A DNA stretch of 64,000 nt from Pyricularia pennisetigena (taxonomy: Eukaryota; Ascomycota; Sordariomycetes; Magnaporthales; Pyriculariaceae). Below are positions 51,129 through 62,523 of the stretch, piece by piece. A program made the position numbers and the translations under genes. Each line of letters opens with the position of its first letter. The first letter of the stretch is position 1. Location of the stretch: assembly GCF_004337985.1 (NCBI RefSeq), contig NW_021940934.1, forward strand, positions 1 to 64,000, written 5' to 3'. The notes under the pieces are model-generated. The model was given only the letters and a program-made list of their open reading frames with translations, was not told where the DNA came from and ran no database searches.

Positions 51129-52564
51129 CAACGTTGGTAGAGCCTGCGCACCGGCTCGGCCAACGAAGCCCATCCGGCTTTTAGTAGCCGGACGGTCATT
51201 CCGTCGATGCCCGGGGACGTGCTCGTAACCCCAATGCAGGAGCGCTCCGCCTCTTCCGCACTAACCTGGGTGTCCCAAGGGATTTTAGCCTCGTCCGGCG
51301 ACCAGGCCTCCAAGGGGTCTCCCTGCAGGTCATCCTCCGCCGAAAATCGGCCAAGCACCTCCCGTTGCAGTGCTTCCGCTTTTGCTAAAGGCTCGCTCAC
51401 TTGCTCGCCGTTAATAACCAGCGGCGGGGACCGGAGGCGTGGTCCGGCTCCCAGCCAGCCCACCATGTTCCACAAATCCTTATCGTCGCGCAGTTGGTCG
51501 ATCCGGTGCCTCCAGTACTCCCGCTTCGCGGCCCGCACCCCTTTCGTGTAAGCTTTCTCCTCGGCAGAGGCGTTTGCCCTATTTACAGCGCTCCGCTTAA
51601 CCCGCTGAAATTCGGCCCAAAGCCGTTGGCAGTTTTCGGTCCACCAGGGAGCCGAGCTGCCCCTTTTTCCCGCCGGCGTACCCACGACCCACGTCACTTG
51701 CTCCCATAAAGTTGTAAATTCAGCTACCCACGCGTCCAATGCGTAGCCATCGGCCGCGGATCCCGGGTCCGGCATATCTTGCATGCCAAAAGCAAGTAGC
51801 TCCGCGAACTTTGGTAGCCGGTCGTCCCTAACTGAGACGTTGACCGCCTCCGGGCGGGGGACGCCGCGCGTCCGCAGCGTGGTATAAAGAGATTCGTGGT
51901 CGGAGCCTGTGTAAAGACTGCTGTCAACCACAGTTACCGTGCTGGGGAGGTTGGAAAAAACCATATCCAGTAAACCCCCGTCGCGGTGGGTGGGCACGCC
52001 GATATTTCCTGTAAAATGCATGCCCTGGGCTTGCGCCCATGCCGTCAGTTGATCCCCTCCGCGTGCGTCTGTGCGGCCTGGCTGGTATGCAGCAGCCGCT
52101 ACGTTAAAATCGCCGCCTATCACCGTGGGTCCATTTGGCACGGTATTGCATACCATTTCCAGCGCGGCCTCAGTACCCGGAGCCCTATATACGTTAATAA
52201 ACAATATTCCGTTAATTTCGAGCCAAAGTACGTCCCGCGTATTTTGGCCCTGCGGTAACCGTCGTTGTGCGGCCCCTAGGGCTGCCCCCTTCTTGACGTA
52301 GGTGAGCACCCGGGGCCGGAGCCCAGTCATGGCTTCGTAAGTGCTCGCGTGCCATTCGTCCACTGGCGCAAAGACATCATAGCCCGGGTGCGTTTGTGTA
52401 GTCGTCTTTAGCCCGCACCATGGCTCTTGGACGTTAACCAGGTCCACTTCTCTCTGGTGGCATAACTCCAACAGGCTCAGATGCACACCCATCCTTTTGC
52501 CTACGTTGGCCCAAACTACGTCGAGGCGTTCCCGCTGCATGTTGCCGAGCGAATATTTCGTCAT
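51129..52564 (-). pseudogene. Tad1 ORF2, N-terminal part (copy C)
   Basis: Endonuclease domain complete with GGDFNVA (the active-site Asn kept) and the beginning of RT. The frame runs through the N into the 5' UTR of copy B and ends at 51086. Almost the same as copy B. Confidence 0.85.
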
Positions 52565-54273
52565 ATCAATCGATGGGTTGCTTCCAAGTCTATCACATCA
52601 GCGGGGCAAGGTTCGGCAGCCGCTGCGTCCTCCTCTATTTCGGCTGCCCAAACGATCTCGTCTTGCACGCGTTCCTGTTCAGCCTGCAGGAAGTTGCGGA
52701 TGTCCGCCCCTGCCGCCTCGCATGGCCGCGCTCTTTTGTTTGAAATGCTCGATCGGGAGCTCGAGGTTTGCGAATGCTGCGATGAGGTGCTTAGGACCGG
52801 GATTGCAGGTGCTGGCTTTCGGCGGGCCGCCTCAGCCCGGTCGTTGATAATCGCGGCACGGTTGGCACGTCCGATTCTGCGGATCCCCTTTAGTTTACGC
52901 TGTGAAGGTCGTTCAAGCTTCCCATTTACCACCAAAGGTCGGGCAGGGCAGTTCTCATGTCCGGATGGGAAATGGCCGTGGCAGTTAACGCATTTGGGGG
53001 CTGCCTTGCACGGCTCTTCCTCTGTCGCATGTTTTGCTTCACCACATATGCCGCAACGCGCTTGCCGTACGCAGCGACGTATTTCGCAATATCCCTGGCA
53101 GCCATCGTGGTGGTGTGTAATTTTGCGTGACTTTTCAACCTTCCGCGCACGCCCCGACACCCCAAAAAGCTGAAAAGGCTTTACGGGTTGGAGGAAAGAC
53201 ACTATCCACGTGCCCTCAGCCGTATGCGGGTCGTATCCATGCCTGGAAATGTGCCAGTTGACTGGCTGCTGGCCTGCTGCCACGGTAATCTCCTCCTGGA
53301 TTACATCATGTACGTCCTTTCTTCCGTCCAGGCAATTGAGCGTTCGGGGCACTCCAGAGACGGCGTATGTGTGCCAGGTTGTCGGGACAGTAACTTCCCG
53401 CGCGTCCAATGCGTCCATAATGGCCTTGACTGCGTTGGGGTTGAGGAGTTTTTGCCGTGTTTCCTCAGAGGCCACCGTAACACCCCAGCCCGTGGGGGTA
53501 CGTTTGGCGTTTGGGATTTCACTGTGTGGCACCGAGACCAATTCGGCCAATTTGGTGGTTACCGCGTATGGCTCCCTCGTCACCATCCGCAATTTGTCAT
53601 TTACGCGGATCAGGATGCGGTTGGCCGGCTGTTCTGTCAAACGTTTCGGGGCTTGGGGGCGGTCCCGGCCCGATTGGGAGGGAGCTGCGGAGCTGTCAGG
53701 TGCATTGCCGGGCGTCGTACGTATCGGGTACGAGCGCGTGGCCGGGGTTAAAATTCGCATTGGGGCCGCCGCTGGTGGCGTGGCGGCTCGCTCGGCCCAT
53801 GTGACCGATTTGTTAATGGGCGTGCCTTTGCCTTTAGAGGCCGACGACGCCGTGCCCGTCCTTGTAATTAAGATGCTGCGCCTTTCGCTGGAACTGGTCG
53901 GCGAACGCGACGGAGAGCGCGAACGCTCTTTTTCAGGGAGGGTGCGACTGAGGAACCAGCCGCTGATCACATCGTCAAGTTCGAGAACAATTCTCCTAAG
54001 CGCGGCGTCCTCCGGGGCCTGTAAGCTTTCGAGCTTGGCTGCAAAAACCTCTTCGAGCCAGCTGCCGACTGTTTCCACGTTTTCCAGCTCCTGTTGCAGT
54101 GTTTTGATGGCCAGGGCCGGGAGGCTGGAGTACCTTCCGCGGCCGGCCGGCTCAGGCGCGTTAGCGGTGCGCGTGTCGAGAGATACGTGTTCCGACTCGG
54201 CCTGGCCCTGCGGAAAAGCCTGCGGCGTGCTCTGCGGGCGCGCGCGGCGGTTTGAGACCTCTGGTGAGGCCAT
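52561..54273 (-). CDS. Tad1 LINE ORF1 (copy C)
   Basis: 570 residues, nearly identical to the ORF1 at 49304-51016; one knuckle reads CGICGEAKHATEEEPC (Pro for Leu). Overlaps ORF2 by ATGA (52561-52564). Confidence 0.88.
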   Translation of the reverse strand: MASPEVSNRRARPQSTPQAFPQGQAESEHVSLDTRTANAPEPAGRGRYSSLPALAIKTLQQELENVETVGSWLEEVFAAKLESLQAPEDAALRRIVLELDDVISGWFLSRTLPEKERSRSPSRSPTSSSERRSILITRTGTASSASKGKGTPINKSVTWAERAATPPAAAPMRILTPATRSYPIRTTPGNAPDSSAAPSQSGRDRPQAPKRLTEQPANRILIRVNDKLRMVTREPYAVTTKLAELVSVPHSEIPNAKRTPTGWGVTVASEETRQKLLNPNAVKAIMDALDAREVTVPTTWHTYAVSGVPRTLNCLDGRKDVHDVIQEEITVAAGQQPVNWHISRHGYDPHTAEGTWIVSFLQPVKPFQLFGVSGRARKVEKSRKITHHHDGCQGYCEIRRCVRQARCGICGEAKHATEEEPCKAAPKCVNCHGHFPSGHENCPARPLVVNGKLERPSQRKLKGIRRIGRANRAAIINDRAEAARRKPAPAIPVLSTSSQHSQTSSSRSSISNKRARPCEAAGADIRNFLQAEQERVQDEIVWAAEIEEDAAAAEPCPADVIDLEATHRLI

Positions 54274-54383
54274 GACGACCGGCGCCCGGAGGGCGAAAAT
54301 TCTTCAGCTGTTAAGCTTATTGGTGTGTTTGGGTGTGAATCGCTAACAAAGGTGGGTCTGACCCATGAATGTGGAGGATGCTT

Positions 54384-55084
54384 CGTACTGGCTTGAGTAG
54401 TTGGGTGAAATAAGTGGCAAAGGAGGTTTGACCAGTTTCCATTTTCAGAGTCTCGCCAATTCGATTTCTCAACGTAGACGGTGTGGCAGGAGCCATCTCT
54501 AATGGACTCGAATCTTGTGCACTTGAAAAAGTTATATCTGATGCTGGACCATTGTCGATGTTTCTGGAAGTTCTAGTGGCTTCTAATATCATGTCGACGG
54601 GCTGAGTATGGTATGAAATTAAACTTTGTACCGTCTCCCTTTGAGTCGAGTGAAGCGCAGTGGAGAAGCTTGCGTCCGGAGGGCGATCTATGTTCTCTGT
54701 AAGGTGGGTCTGGTGGCTAGAACCAGCCTGAACATGTGCTGACGTTAGCGTTTTTGTAGTGCTGGAAATGTCAGTCTGTGGAGACTGAGATTCGTTGAAT
54801 GGGATTTTTGTTATGCTTGAAGGCGCCTGGAAATGTTGGGTGGAGGACGCAGGCACATTATTCGGAGTACTTGTATTTGAATATCGCTTATCATTCATGC
54901 GGCCAGCAGACCAGGTGCCTACCAGCCGGACAAGGCAGAGACCTGGACATATACCAGTCAGGATATGTAGATTGACAAACATCGTACGTTTCCTGACTAG
55001 TATGAAATCTTTGCTCCTTTGATCATAATTCTTGATCGTTTGAGTAATGAGGTGATGGAAAGAGGATATAAATGTATTTACCAC
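54384..55084 (-). pseudogene. Ser/Thr-rich ORF with hydrophobic start, cut by LINE
   Basis: The frame runs from 55084 into the LINE 5' end at 54383 and stops within it at 54317. An inner ATG at about 54981 starts a hydrophobic stretch (Leu, Ile, Cys, Val) that could be a signal peptide or membrane anchor; the rest is Ser/Thr/Gln/Pro-rich, like a cell-wall or disordered secreted protein. Without the 3' part no family can be named. It may not be a gene. Confidence 0.35.
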
Positions 55085-56063
55085 GCTTCTCCAGCTCCAC
55101 GTGCTCTAACAAGCATTTTGTCACATTACAGATCTACAAATAAATGGAGGATTGCCTTGAGAAGATCTAATGTTGCTCATAGAAATTAAACATCATCACA
55201 CATCGGCAAATCGTTATGCCGCTAATGTATAGCACACAAGCATCAAATTGCTTTCGGGCCCAGAAGGCGAAGATTTCCCCCAAACAGCTAAACAAGGCGC
55301 TGGCAAGCTCTGGGCGAGACGAAAATGAAGTATCTTGCCTTTCACCCATAGTCGCTTGATGTGGCCCTGTGACGACAGTTCCTTCCACAATCAAGCTCAG
55401 GTGAACCAACACTTTATCCCGTTAAAAATGCATCCGGTTATAGCTCCAGCTTCTCCGTACGTTTAGAGATAAACAACCTCTTTCTCCCATATAAAGCGAT
55501 CCCCAGTGAAAGCCCAGAATCCTCACGCATATTGTCTTGCAAGCATTCGTATAAAATACTTACTCCTCGCTTTTGTCGCATAGGTAAACCGGTTTAACAT
55601 GCCTCTTTTCGACATTACGACCACCACGTCGACGCATTCGTCTGTAGACGTTGGTTTGCGTTAATTTCGCGAGAAAACGAAACTGCGTATATCTGGGTGC
55701 TTGAAAAGTTGCGGGAAGTAATGAGGGTGGAAGTGATCAGTCTATCTCACGTGGCAATCACTGATTTCGATCGCGCGCTCAAAAACGCTCTTTTGAAGGA
55801 GTTTCCCGAGGTGCAGCAACAGCTCTCCACTCCATTATCATAAGTAGACCAACGTAGCAAAATAGCTAAGAATATAAATATACGCAGATTAAAACCCTAG
55901 TATGAATTATCCAGTGGAAGACAGAGCCGGATCGCTCATTGATGAAAACTCCGTCTATGTTACATCCACCACCACAGATGGGTGGGGTCCAACATTTAGA
56001 CAGATAAATTTCGTACCCGACTTTGAACACAACAAAGTTCTCAACGTTCCGGACACGCACGAT
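55085..56063. other. Gene-poor stretch
   Basis: No credible gene; a promoter-like AT-rich part around 55850-55900. The plus ORF 55902-56234 overlaps the gypsy fragment and looks like its shadow. Confidence 0.35.
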
Positions 56064-56690
56064 TTAGCGCCTGAGCCGGTGAGTCAAAAAGAAGCCCCCT
56101 TTGAGAAGCTCTACGACGTCGGAGACGCAAACGTCACCTGGGGCATCGGTGAGGCCGTTCTCAAGGCCAACAAAGGGAAGCACCTTCCATTGAAAGGTGC
56201 CTTGACGGGTGCGGAAAGCAGTGAGATATTCTGAGCCAACAGCCATACGTAACCGGCTGAAAGCCCGAATAATGTCGATTTTCGTAAACCTCTTTGCGTT
56301 GCGACAATTAAAAATAATTACGTTGACATCCGGGGCTGGTACAAATCGATCTTTCGAAAACTGGTTGATCCATCGGTAGTCGGTGCAAAAACGGCGTTGT
56401 TTGGAGTGTGGCTTAGGTACGAATAGGACAGGAGCTGAGTCGGCCTGCATAAAAGGCTCGATAAACCCAATGCGTAGCAGCTCGTCGACTGTTTCCTTTT
56501 CGAGCGGCAGGAGTTCAACAGGTGTCCTGTACGTCGGAGGCGATCCTGTTTTCGGCTTGTCTAGCTCCAAAATTACATCGTGCCCTGGACGATGGGGAGG
56601 CAAGTTAGTTAAAGATGTTTTCGAAAAATGCCCCCACGATAGCTTCGTTTGAGCCGCACTCGGTAGTTGTCCTCTGGCAGGCGTTCTTGA
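56064..56690 (-). pseudogene. Gypsy reverse-transcriptase fragment
   Basis: About 200 codons matching the start of a Ty3/gypsy RT: LPPHRPGHD (here with the linker before it up to about 56690), a SAPVLFVPKP segment, FCTDYRWIN, TKIDIIRAFSRLRM and the AFRTRQGTFQWKVLPFVGL block. The catalytic YVDD part is absent and the frame ends soon after. It is a different lineage from the element at 5957-10566, whose RT cannot be compared because of the gap. Confidence 0.85.
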
Positions 56691-57317
56691 CGAGGCTGGC
56701 AGTCCACCGAAGATCTCAAGGACGACAGATTCCTAGCCTTCACATCCACAACTGGCCTTTGCTGAGTGAAAAGGCCCTATAATCCACTGCGACAGTGCGA
56801 TCAGGTTATCAGGCTACTTCGCTCGGCTTTGAAGAAGAACGTATTTGAGGAGTTGCCCTTCAGATGCTGGCAAGACAAGTCACGCCTTGTTCAGCGAGTT
56901 CAATACTGTAGCGCTATGTACTATTACAAACCTCAATCTTCGGCTAGGTAATTAGTTAAGTGTGACACTTGCAGCTACTTCGAGGTACTTTTGATGTCTG
57001 ATTAGAGCCAAAAGTGTATATTTGCAGCTTATTTTGTCGCCAAATCCGTATCTCCCTCCAGCTTGGTTAGACTCAGGCTGTTGGTAAAGGATAGGGTGCC
57101 CATAGCCCCAATAACGGGCGAATGACCAACGAAGCAGTGTCTTGATTTGCTTTCTACAGTTTGGAGCATAATCATCTTCCTCTCGATAACATATATTAAT
57201 TTTGCAAACCTTGTCCCGCACAGTGCGGTTATTGTCGGGATACCTATTGTATACTTACTGGGCTTGGTCGAGCGACCTCCTACCTAACAGGCCGGTGGAG
57301 ACTTGGATTTTCAACTA
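56691..57317. other. Gene-poor stretch with repeat relics
   Basis: Short blocks around 56780-56820 and 57150-57190 reappear near 61640-61690 and 61435-61480 (for example atccactgc.acagtgcga and acagtttggagca), so it contains an old dispersed repeat. No gene seen. Confidence 0.35.
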
Positions 57318-57564
57318 TGGGGATCAGGCCCCCTGGTCTAGCCTTGAAACCACCGATTCAGCCCGTCAGCCACGCCTCTAAGCCACGCCTCTAGCGGCAC
57401 CGCCACGCCAAGCCTGGGCTGATGCAAGGAGGGTCCGCCAACCCCAGATTTAAACGCCTCTCTCCGGCGCGTCGTTGATTGAAATTTGTTCATTCGTCGG
57501 TCTAAAGTCTTCGTTAGTAGCGCCTAATACAGCGAGATTCTCCAATGTATATCTAGCCATGACA
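57318..57564 (+). repeat. Degenerate LTR, family 1
   Basis: It follows the family 1 LTR from ggggatcaggcccc to agccatgaca, with substitutions and an extra stretch of about 40 bases holding a small duplication (cacgcctctaagccacgcctcta). Confidence 0.75.
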
Positions 57565-57783
57565 TCAACCAGGCTTTCAATCGGACTTAGCTGACTAATC
57601 AAGCGACACACAGGTATATGTAAGCCCGGATATTCTCACGAGAATATATACAATCCAGGGGGACGGACAGCACCGGCAAGACTTAAAGCTACACTTAACT
57701 TAATTTGTCTTCAAATATTAGGAGAAATATTTAATAAAACATCTCCAAAATGTGGGGAGAGCCTAAAGCTACTTCAGCCTACT

Positions 57784-58323
57784 TTATAGCAGCATGGAAA
57801 CAAAAGCGTACATTGATATTGAACTGTGCTTGAAACCGCGCAATACCAACAGAACATTGGTGAACACTTGCCTTCTGTCTACTTTGAACCGGGTCGCTAT
57901 TTTAGCTTGCTTCAAACTACTGTTTTCGCTGTGAAAATTACAAATCTCACGTTTCAGCTTGTTCGATATCTTGACCCGTGGTTGTGGCTTCAACGTATTG
58001 CGTCCTCCGATTGGCCGCGTTGCAATTGGCGTGGTTACGGTTGGTGCAATTCGGGTGCTCTGATTGGACGGGAAACTGGGACTTTTCGCGCCGCGAGGCC
58101 AGATTGAACTGGTATCGAGCGAAGCCAATTGCGGATAAGCAACATTAGGCAGGATGGCGTCGCAAATGCTGAACCCACAGCCTTGGACGTGTTTTGTCCT
58201 TGTAATGATATTGAACTGTTGTGACATTGATGACGGTGATTTTGGTAATTCGAACCAGAGCCTCGGGATTGTGATGAAGTTGGTGATGAGAATTAACAAA
58301 AAGTGGAACGGTGATGCGGACAA
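57784..58323 (-). pseudogene. Fragment with CENP-B/pogo-type helix-turn-helix
   Basis: In the second half of this frame a segment reading KISNKLKREICNFHSENSS, then LKQAKIATRFKVDRRQV, matches the N-terminal DNA-binding helix-turn-helix seen in pogo/Tigger transposases and CENP-B-like proteins. After that the frame loses similarity. The part before it is Ser/Thr/Pro-rich. No DDE domain follows, so it is a transposase relic or a broken host DNA-binding gene. Confidence 0.5.
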
Positions 58324-58765
58324 AGTTACTGCAATTGAAAGGAAAAAGAAATATTAGCAGCATGCCTTAGATTAGTGGGGTTTTGGCGCCACTGTATCCG
58401 TCGAAATGCTACTCCGTCGCAAGGAAAATCAGGGATGGAGCGTTGCCAAGGTGGGATAAGAACCAAAACCCCGAGCCCGGCAAAGGACGCTGCGATCCTC
58501 GAGTTTGCCACTTTTCAGATGCGCAATTGGTGTTTGTGCGCCTGAAATATAGGCCGAAAGGCCGAACTGAGATTATTAACCGAAGGATAGTGGGGCCCTT
58601 ACAAGGTGCTCCCTGCAAAGGTGCCAAGTTAGGAACCGGAGGTGCAACCCAAAGCAGCATTGTCATGTTGTTACTTTTGTACAGCACCAACATCGACCAA
58701 AAGAAGGAAAAAGGCGGTTATCACAAAAAAGATCGCCAAAGACCAGATTTGGACCGTTTGTTGGC
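58165..58765 (+). repeat. Dispersed repeat C, copy 2
   Basis: Ordered but diverged match to 16715-17405. Its right part overlaps the proposed second exon of the MADS-like gene on the other strand. Confidence 0.55.
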
Positions 58766-59166
58766 TCGACTGTGACCTCATTGAGCACGGCCTCTTGGGG
58801 CTGTTCTTGGGGCTCTTTCGGCCGCTGTGACGATGAATGTGAACAGCGCCGTCTTGTTCTTCGGGGAGGCCTGTAACCGTCGCGCAGCATTTCGTACTAT
58901 CGCCGTTCTTAGTCGGTGTTTGCGGAGCATTTGTATACGCTTGTGGCCCTAAGCACATACCATTTTTTGATGTTTGGTTCTTCAAAGCCCTCGGGAATGT
59001 TGACAATGCCGTCGTAGCCATAGAGTGGATCATAGAAAACGGTAAATACAAAGATCTCGCCAAGCCTCCCCAGTTGCTCGGCCTTCCTCATGAGACTCGC
59101 GCCGCGCTTCCGCACCAGCTCCTTTTGCTGTCTGTCGCGTTTCTCCGGGTCCGTGAGACGAGTCAT
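58671..59166 (-). CDS. Small MADS-box-like protein, possibly 2 exons
   Basis: From the ATG at 59166 the frame has a short MADS/SRF-type core: RKRGASLMRKAEQLGRLGEI, then FVFTVFYDP, matching the K-R-x-x-S-L-x-x-K-A-x-x-L pattern of the DNA-binding helix and first strand. A GTATGT donor at 58960 and an ACTAAG...ATAG acceptor near 58897 define an intron of about 64 bp. Spliced, the product is about 143 residues with a Lys/Ser/Pro-rich tail. Unspliced, it ends at 58909. The splice is a proposal. MADS-box proteins are dimeric transcription factors; this one lacks most of the usual length. The 3' end lies in repeat C, which casts some doubt. Confidence 0.45.
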
Positions 59167-59490
59167 TTTGATACAAAAAGTCGGGCAGAACAGGTGACTT
59201 GAAGCCAATTCGAAAATCCCATGGTAACCATGGCAAGTCTCTGCCATGGCTGCACACTTTGTTATTATAATCCCTTCGTTTCGTGCTTCTGTCTTTCGTG
59301 ATTCGCAGACGGCCAGCGAGTGGCCTCTTGCCGACAAGGCCAATTCTGGATCATGCTTGCTATCCTTGCTTCGAAACGGGTCCCTGGGGGGGGGTGTATC
59401 TAGATGCTTGTGGAGAGCTCGCCAGTGGATTTCTATATACAGCCATATCCAGCGTTTCTCAGGCCGTCCTGGCCATCCACACTTGGTCAC

Positions 59491-60057
59491 TCACACTTGG
59501 CCATGGGAGCCTGGCAGACTAAGCCGGGGCCTGCATATGCCAAGCTTTAAAAGTAGGGATGGTGGCCCACTTGGCAGCAGCGTCCCCATGGTGGAGGGAT
59601 GCCAAGCAATTGCGAGAGACACATCCTTGCTTGGCACCCCACCCGCATCTGCTTCCGGTTGCTCGCATGGGGCCAGCTCCCACTTGTCCCCTGGTCCCAA
59701 CCCTGGCTGCCGTTGCATCGCCATTTGTGGAGCACGGTCTTGGCTTGTTTGGATTGACGCCGGCCGCGAGTCATGACTTGACGATGTAACGCAGTAGGTC
59801 AAGCCTTCCCATGGTGCTACTCTTGGCTGCATCAATCCATGAGCCCGTTGTCGTTGGGTTGGGCCAGGCTTCGGTCCTGTCATTCCAACAGCGGCTTCTG
59901 GATGAAGCAGTCTGTTTGAGACGGAGGTTGACAGACTCCTATCTTGCATCGTGTTGGAATTGATACGTAAGTTATAATAGGAATTGTGCTTCCGTCCTGC
60001 AGATTTAGTTGGACACGTACCGAAACGACCGACCAAAGCCATCCATCGATCACAGCA
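59491..60057. other. Intergenic DNA
   Basis: Overlapping random frames on both strands; no recognised gene or repeat. Probably the upstream region of the coiled-coil gene. Confidence 0.35.
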
Positions 60058-60727
60058 ATGTTTCAGCCATATCACCAGAGTCACTCTAACTATCCTGCAC
60101 CGGGCGCTGAGGTCCAAAATCCTCCTCAGAAGGTGATCAGACGTCGGTACGTTGCCTTATCGTATCAAAACCGATTACACAGCTGAAACCAAGGGCATTA
60201 GCTACGTGGCTCCCGCAGCGGCAACTTCAGCAACGTGAGTGGCCAAAAGATGTTAAACCCTGGCCAGGCAGGCGTATCGCAGGAAGGGGCAGTCTCATTA
60301 GTTCCCGCGGGCAGCAAAAGCTAACAAATCACAGTACGGCGCGGGTCCCTCAAGGGAGTCAAGGCCAGGAAATCAAGGCAATGATGAAAGTAATCAACGA
60401 ATTCGGAACCATGTAAGCGCCGCTTTTTACCCTCGGAAGACCAGGTAAACCTCAGGAAAGGTACTTGCTGACAAAGCCAGGATTGGAGGTCTTACCAATC
60501 AACTGCAAGACGTTTTAGATACCCTTCAAAAGATGGAGCAAAGCCAGGAGAGGTTGGAGCAAAATCAAGAGACGCTCAAGCAAATCCAGGAGAAAATGAA
60601 GCAGGTCCTCACAGAACTGACGGAAAGCTTTGAAATACATGATGTGGAGGTTGCACAGGATCAGGGTGCCACTGAGCTAGGTTTTTTGTCAGGCTCATCT
60701 CTATTCCAAGAGACAACAAGCACCTGA
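60058..60727 (+). CDS. Coiled-coil protein of unknown function, about 4 exons
   Basis: Three exons are well supported: one ending 60234 (donor GTGAGT), 60335-60412, and 60481-60727. Intron 60235-60334 ends gctaac...cacag, and intron 60413-60480 has GTAAGC, a CTGAC branch and CCAG; the frame is kept through both. The first exon probably starts at ATG 60058; its link to the next exon (about 60130-60180) is not resolved. The C-terminal exon encodes a heptad-rich coiled coil (repeated Gln-Glu-x-Leu from about 60520 to 60630). The N-terminal part is Pro/Gln/Ser-rich. No family recognised; oligomerisation through the coiled coil is likely. Confidence 0.5.
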
Positions 60728-62523
60728 CTGTTTGGTTCTTTAGCTAGGGAAAGAGCCAGGGATGCATTTTTGGAGGAATTCCCCCGGACATCAGTAGTGT
60801 GAGGGTAGGTCTTGTGCATATAGCCGCCACAACCTATGCGTACGCCATAAACAATCGCGCAGCGTTGAAAGCGAACCGCGCGTAATATGATTGCCAAGTG
60901 TACTGTACAGTCTATAAGCTCAGTGAGCCAGGGCTAGCTATCCGCGTGGAAGAAACTTGGCCCTGAGCTTGTTTGTGTCAGCACTTGTGGCTGTGTGCTG
61001 CCAGGCTCGTACATATTAGTCCGGACTCGTCTTGATTGTGTTCTGAAGAGTCGTCGCCATATTGCACACGAAAGGTTTAGTCCAACATGGGTTTGTCATT
61101 TCGAGGTTTATACGCTCCTTGCAAAGAAACAGCAAGAAAGAACGCGATCGATGACCCTTATACAAGTATAGCTCGGTTCTCTATCAAAAAGGCCTGATTA
61201 GCTGCTTTTGCCACTGCTGACAGGCCAAGTCGACTTGTTGCTCCAGCCAAGCGCCATGTTTTGCTGTTCGCTGCTGGCTTCTACCAGGCTTGACGCATCT
61301 GACTACTTAACGTTTGGCCATCTTATGATGAATGTCCTCTTTTGGGCAGGAACAAGAACTCCCTCATCCAGAGTTTTTCTACTTTACATTTGCTTAACTG
61401 TCTCGATTCAACTTGGAAACTTCAGGCGTTGATACAGTTTGGAGCAAATTTATCTTCCGCTTTCAGTACATACATTCAATCTCAAAAGTGTGGAGACTGT
61501 CTAAGGCTACTTGAGTGTACGTGACAGGATGAAGGAAGGTCCAGATTTGGCCCCATGACAAGCGATAAACATCCATTCTTGGCTAATGAGCCATCTGCCC
61601 AAGTCCCTCCAAGTACCTGAAAGTGCTCCATTTGGCTGCATAGCCGGAGATCCACTGCAACAGTGCGAGTGGGTCAGCAGACTACTTATCCCAACTTACA
61701 GAGGAACGTTTCTTATCGACGTAGGCGGCCTTTGTCAGCAATGTAGGCACTGCATCCATGGCTGCATCACGTGCTATGCCCTCAAATGGGATGCAGGCGG
61801 CGCTGAGCTGAATAGGCGATACAGAATTTGCAATGCACACGACGCGGTACAACGTTGTTCCGAAACGCTGCCGCCCTTCCGCGGTTTCCAAACGCGCTCC
61901 ACCTAGTAGTACTACGGCCAGCAACCACGGCCATTCCAGCTGCGTGACCTATCGTCCCGATGACCTTCGCCTACTTAGGATGGATTCCTAGCCTTTGTTG
62001 ACGATCGTACTTCGATTTTTGGAAAGAGCATCCAGAGAAACCTTGCAGGCGCAAATTTTCAGCCATGGCTTTGCCGAGCATACGCGCTAGGCAGTCCTCG
62101 CTGTGCGATTGGACCAACCGTTGCCTGCCTGCATAATCACAGCCTCACCAACCCCTCACTATGAGGCATTATCAATTTCGCGGAACACAATGTCAGCGTT
62201 TACGCGTATTATTCTACTTTGCTAACAAGGATACGGCGCAAATCCTGGGAATCTCGAGGATCTTTCGTTGTTTGAAACACTTCTTCCGTCATTGGAATAA
62301 CAAACCCGATAAGCAAAGCGCAGGCGACAATCGATCGACCCGATCCGACCTCCATAATACCGGAAGCAAGCCCCTCGGTAGCCGATACGTCTTAAAACCC
62401 GTCATCTTCCCCGACCGAACGTTAAGCTCTGATCGAAGGGCTCTCTTTACAGCTTGGCCAATCCCTACGACGCCAGGAATTACGAGTTCAGCAGTGCTTT
62501 CCATCATACCGCTCTCACAGATA
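60728..62523. other. Gene-poor stretch upstream of NLR
   Basis: Holds relics of the repeat also seen at 56.8-57.2 kb (about 61430-61690) and the likely 5' leader of the NLR. An open frame extends from 62161 into the NLR but its first 121 codons show no family similarity. Confidence 0.4.

Larger units (their letters stand above)
51129..54383 (-). mobile_element. Tad1-type LINE lacking its 3' half (copy C)
   Basis: It has the 5' UTR, full ORF1 and the first about 480 codons of ORF2, then stops at the N. Loss of the 3' half is unusual for LINEs, whose copies are normally 5' truncated, so the missing part is probably in an assembly gap. Confidence 0.88.

Noticed and set aside
62161..62523. Upstream in-frame start for the PNP-NACHT gene (121 extra residues)
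   Set aside because: No family similarity in that part, and the family normally begins close to the PNP domain; ATG at 62524 fits better.
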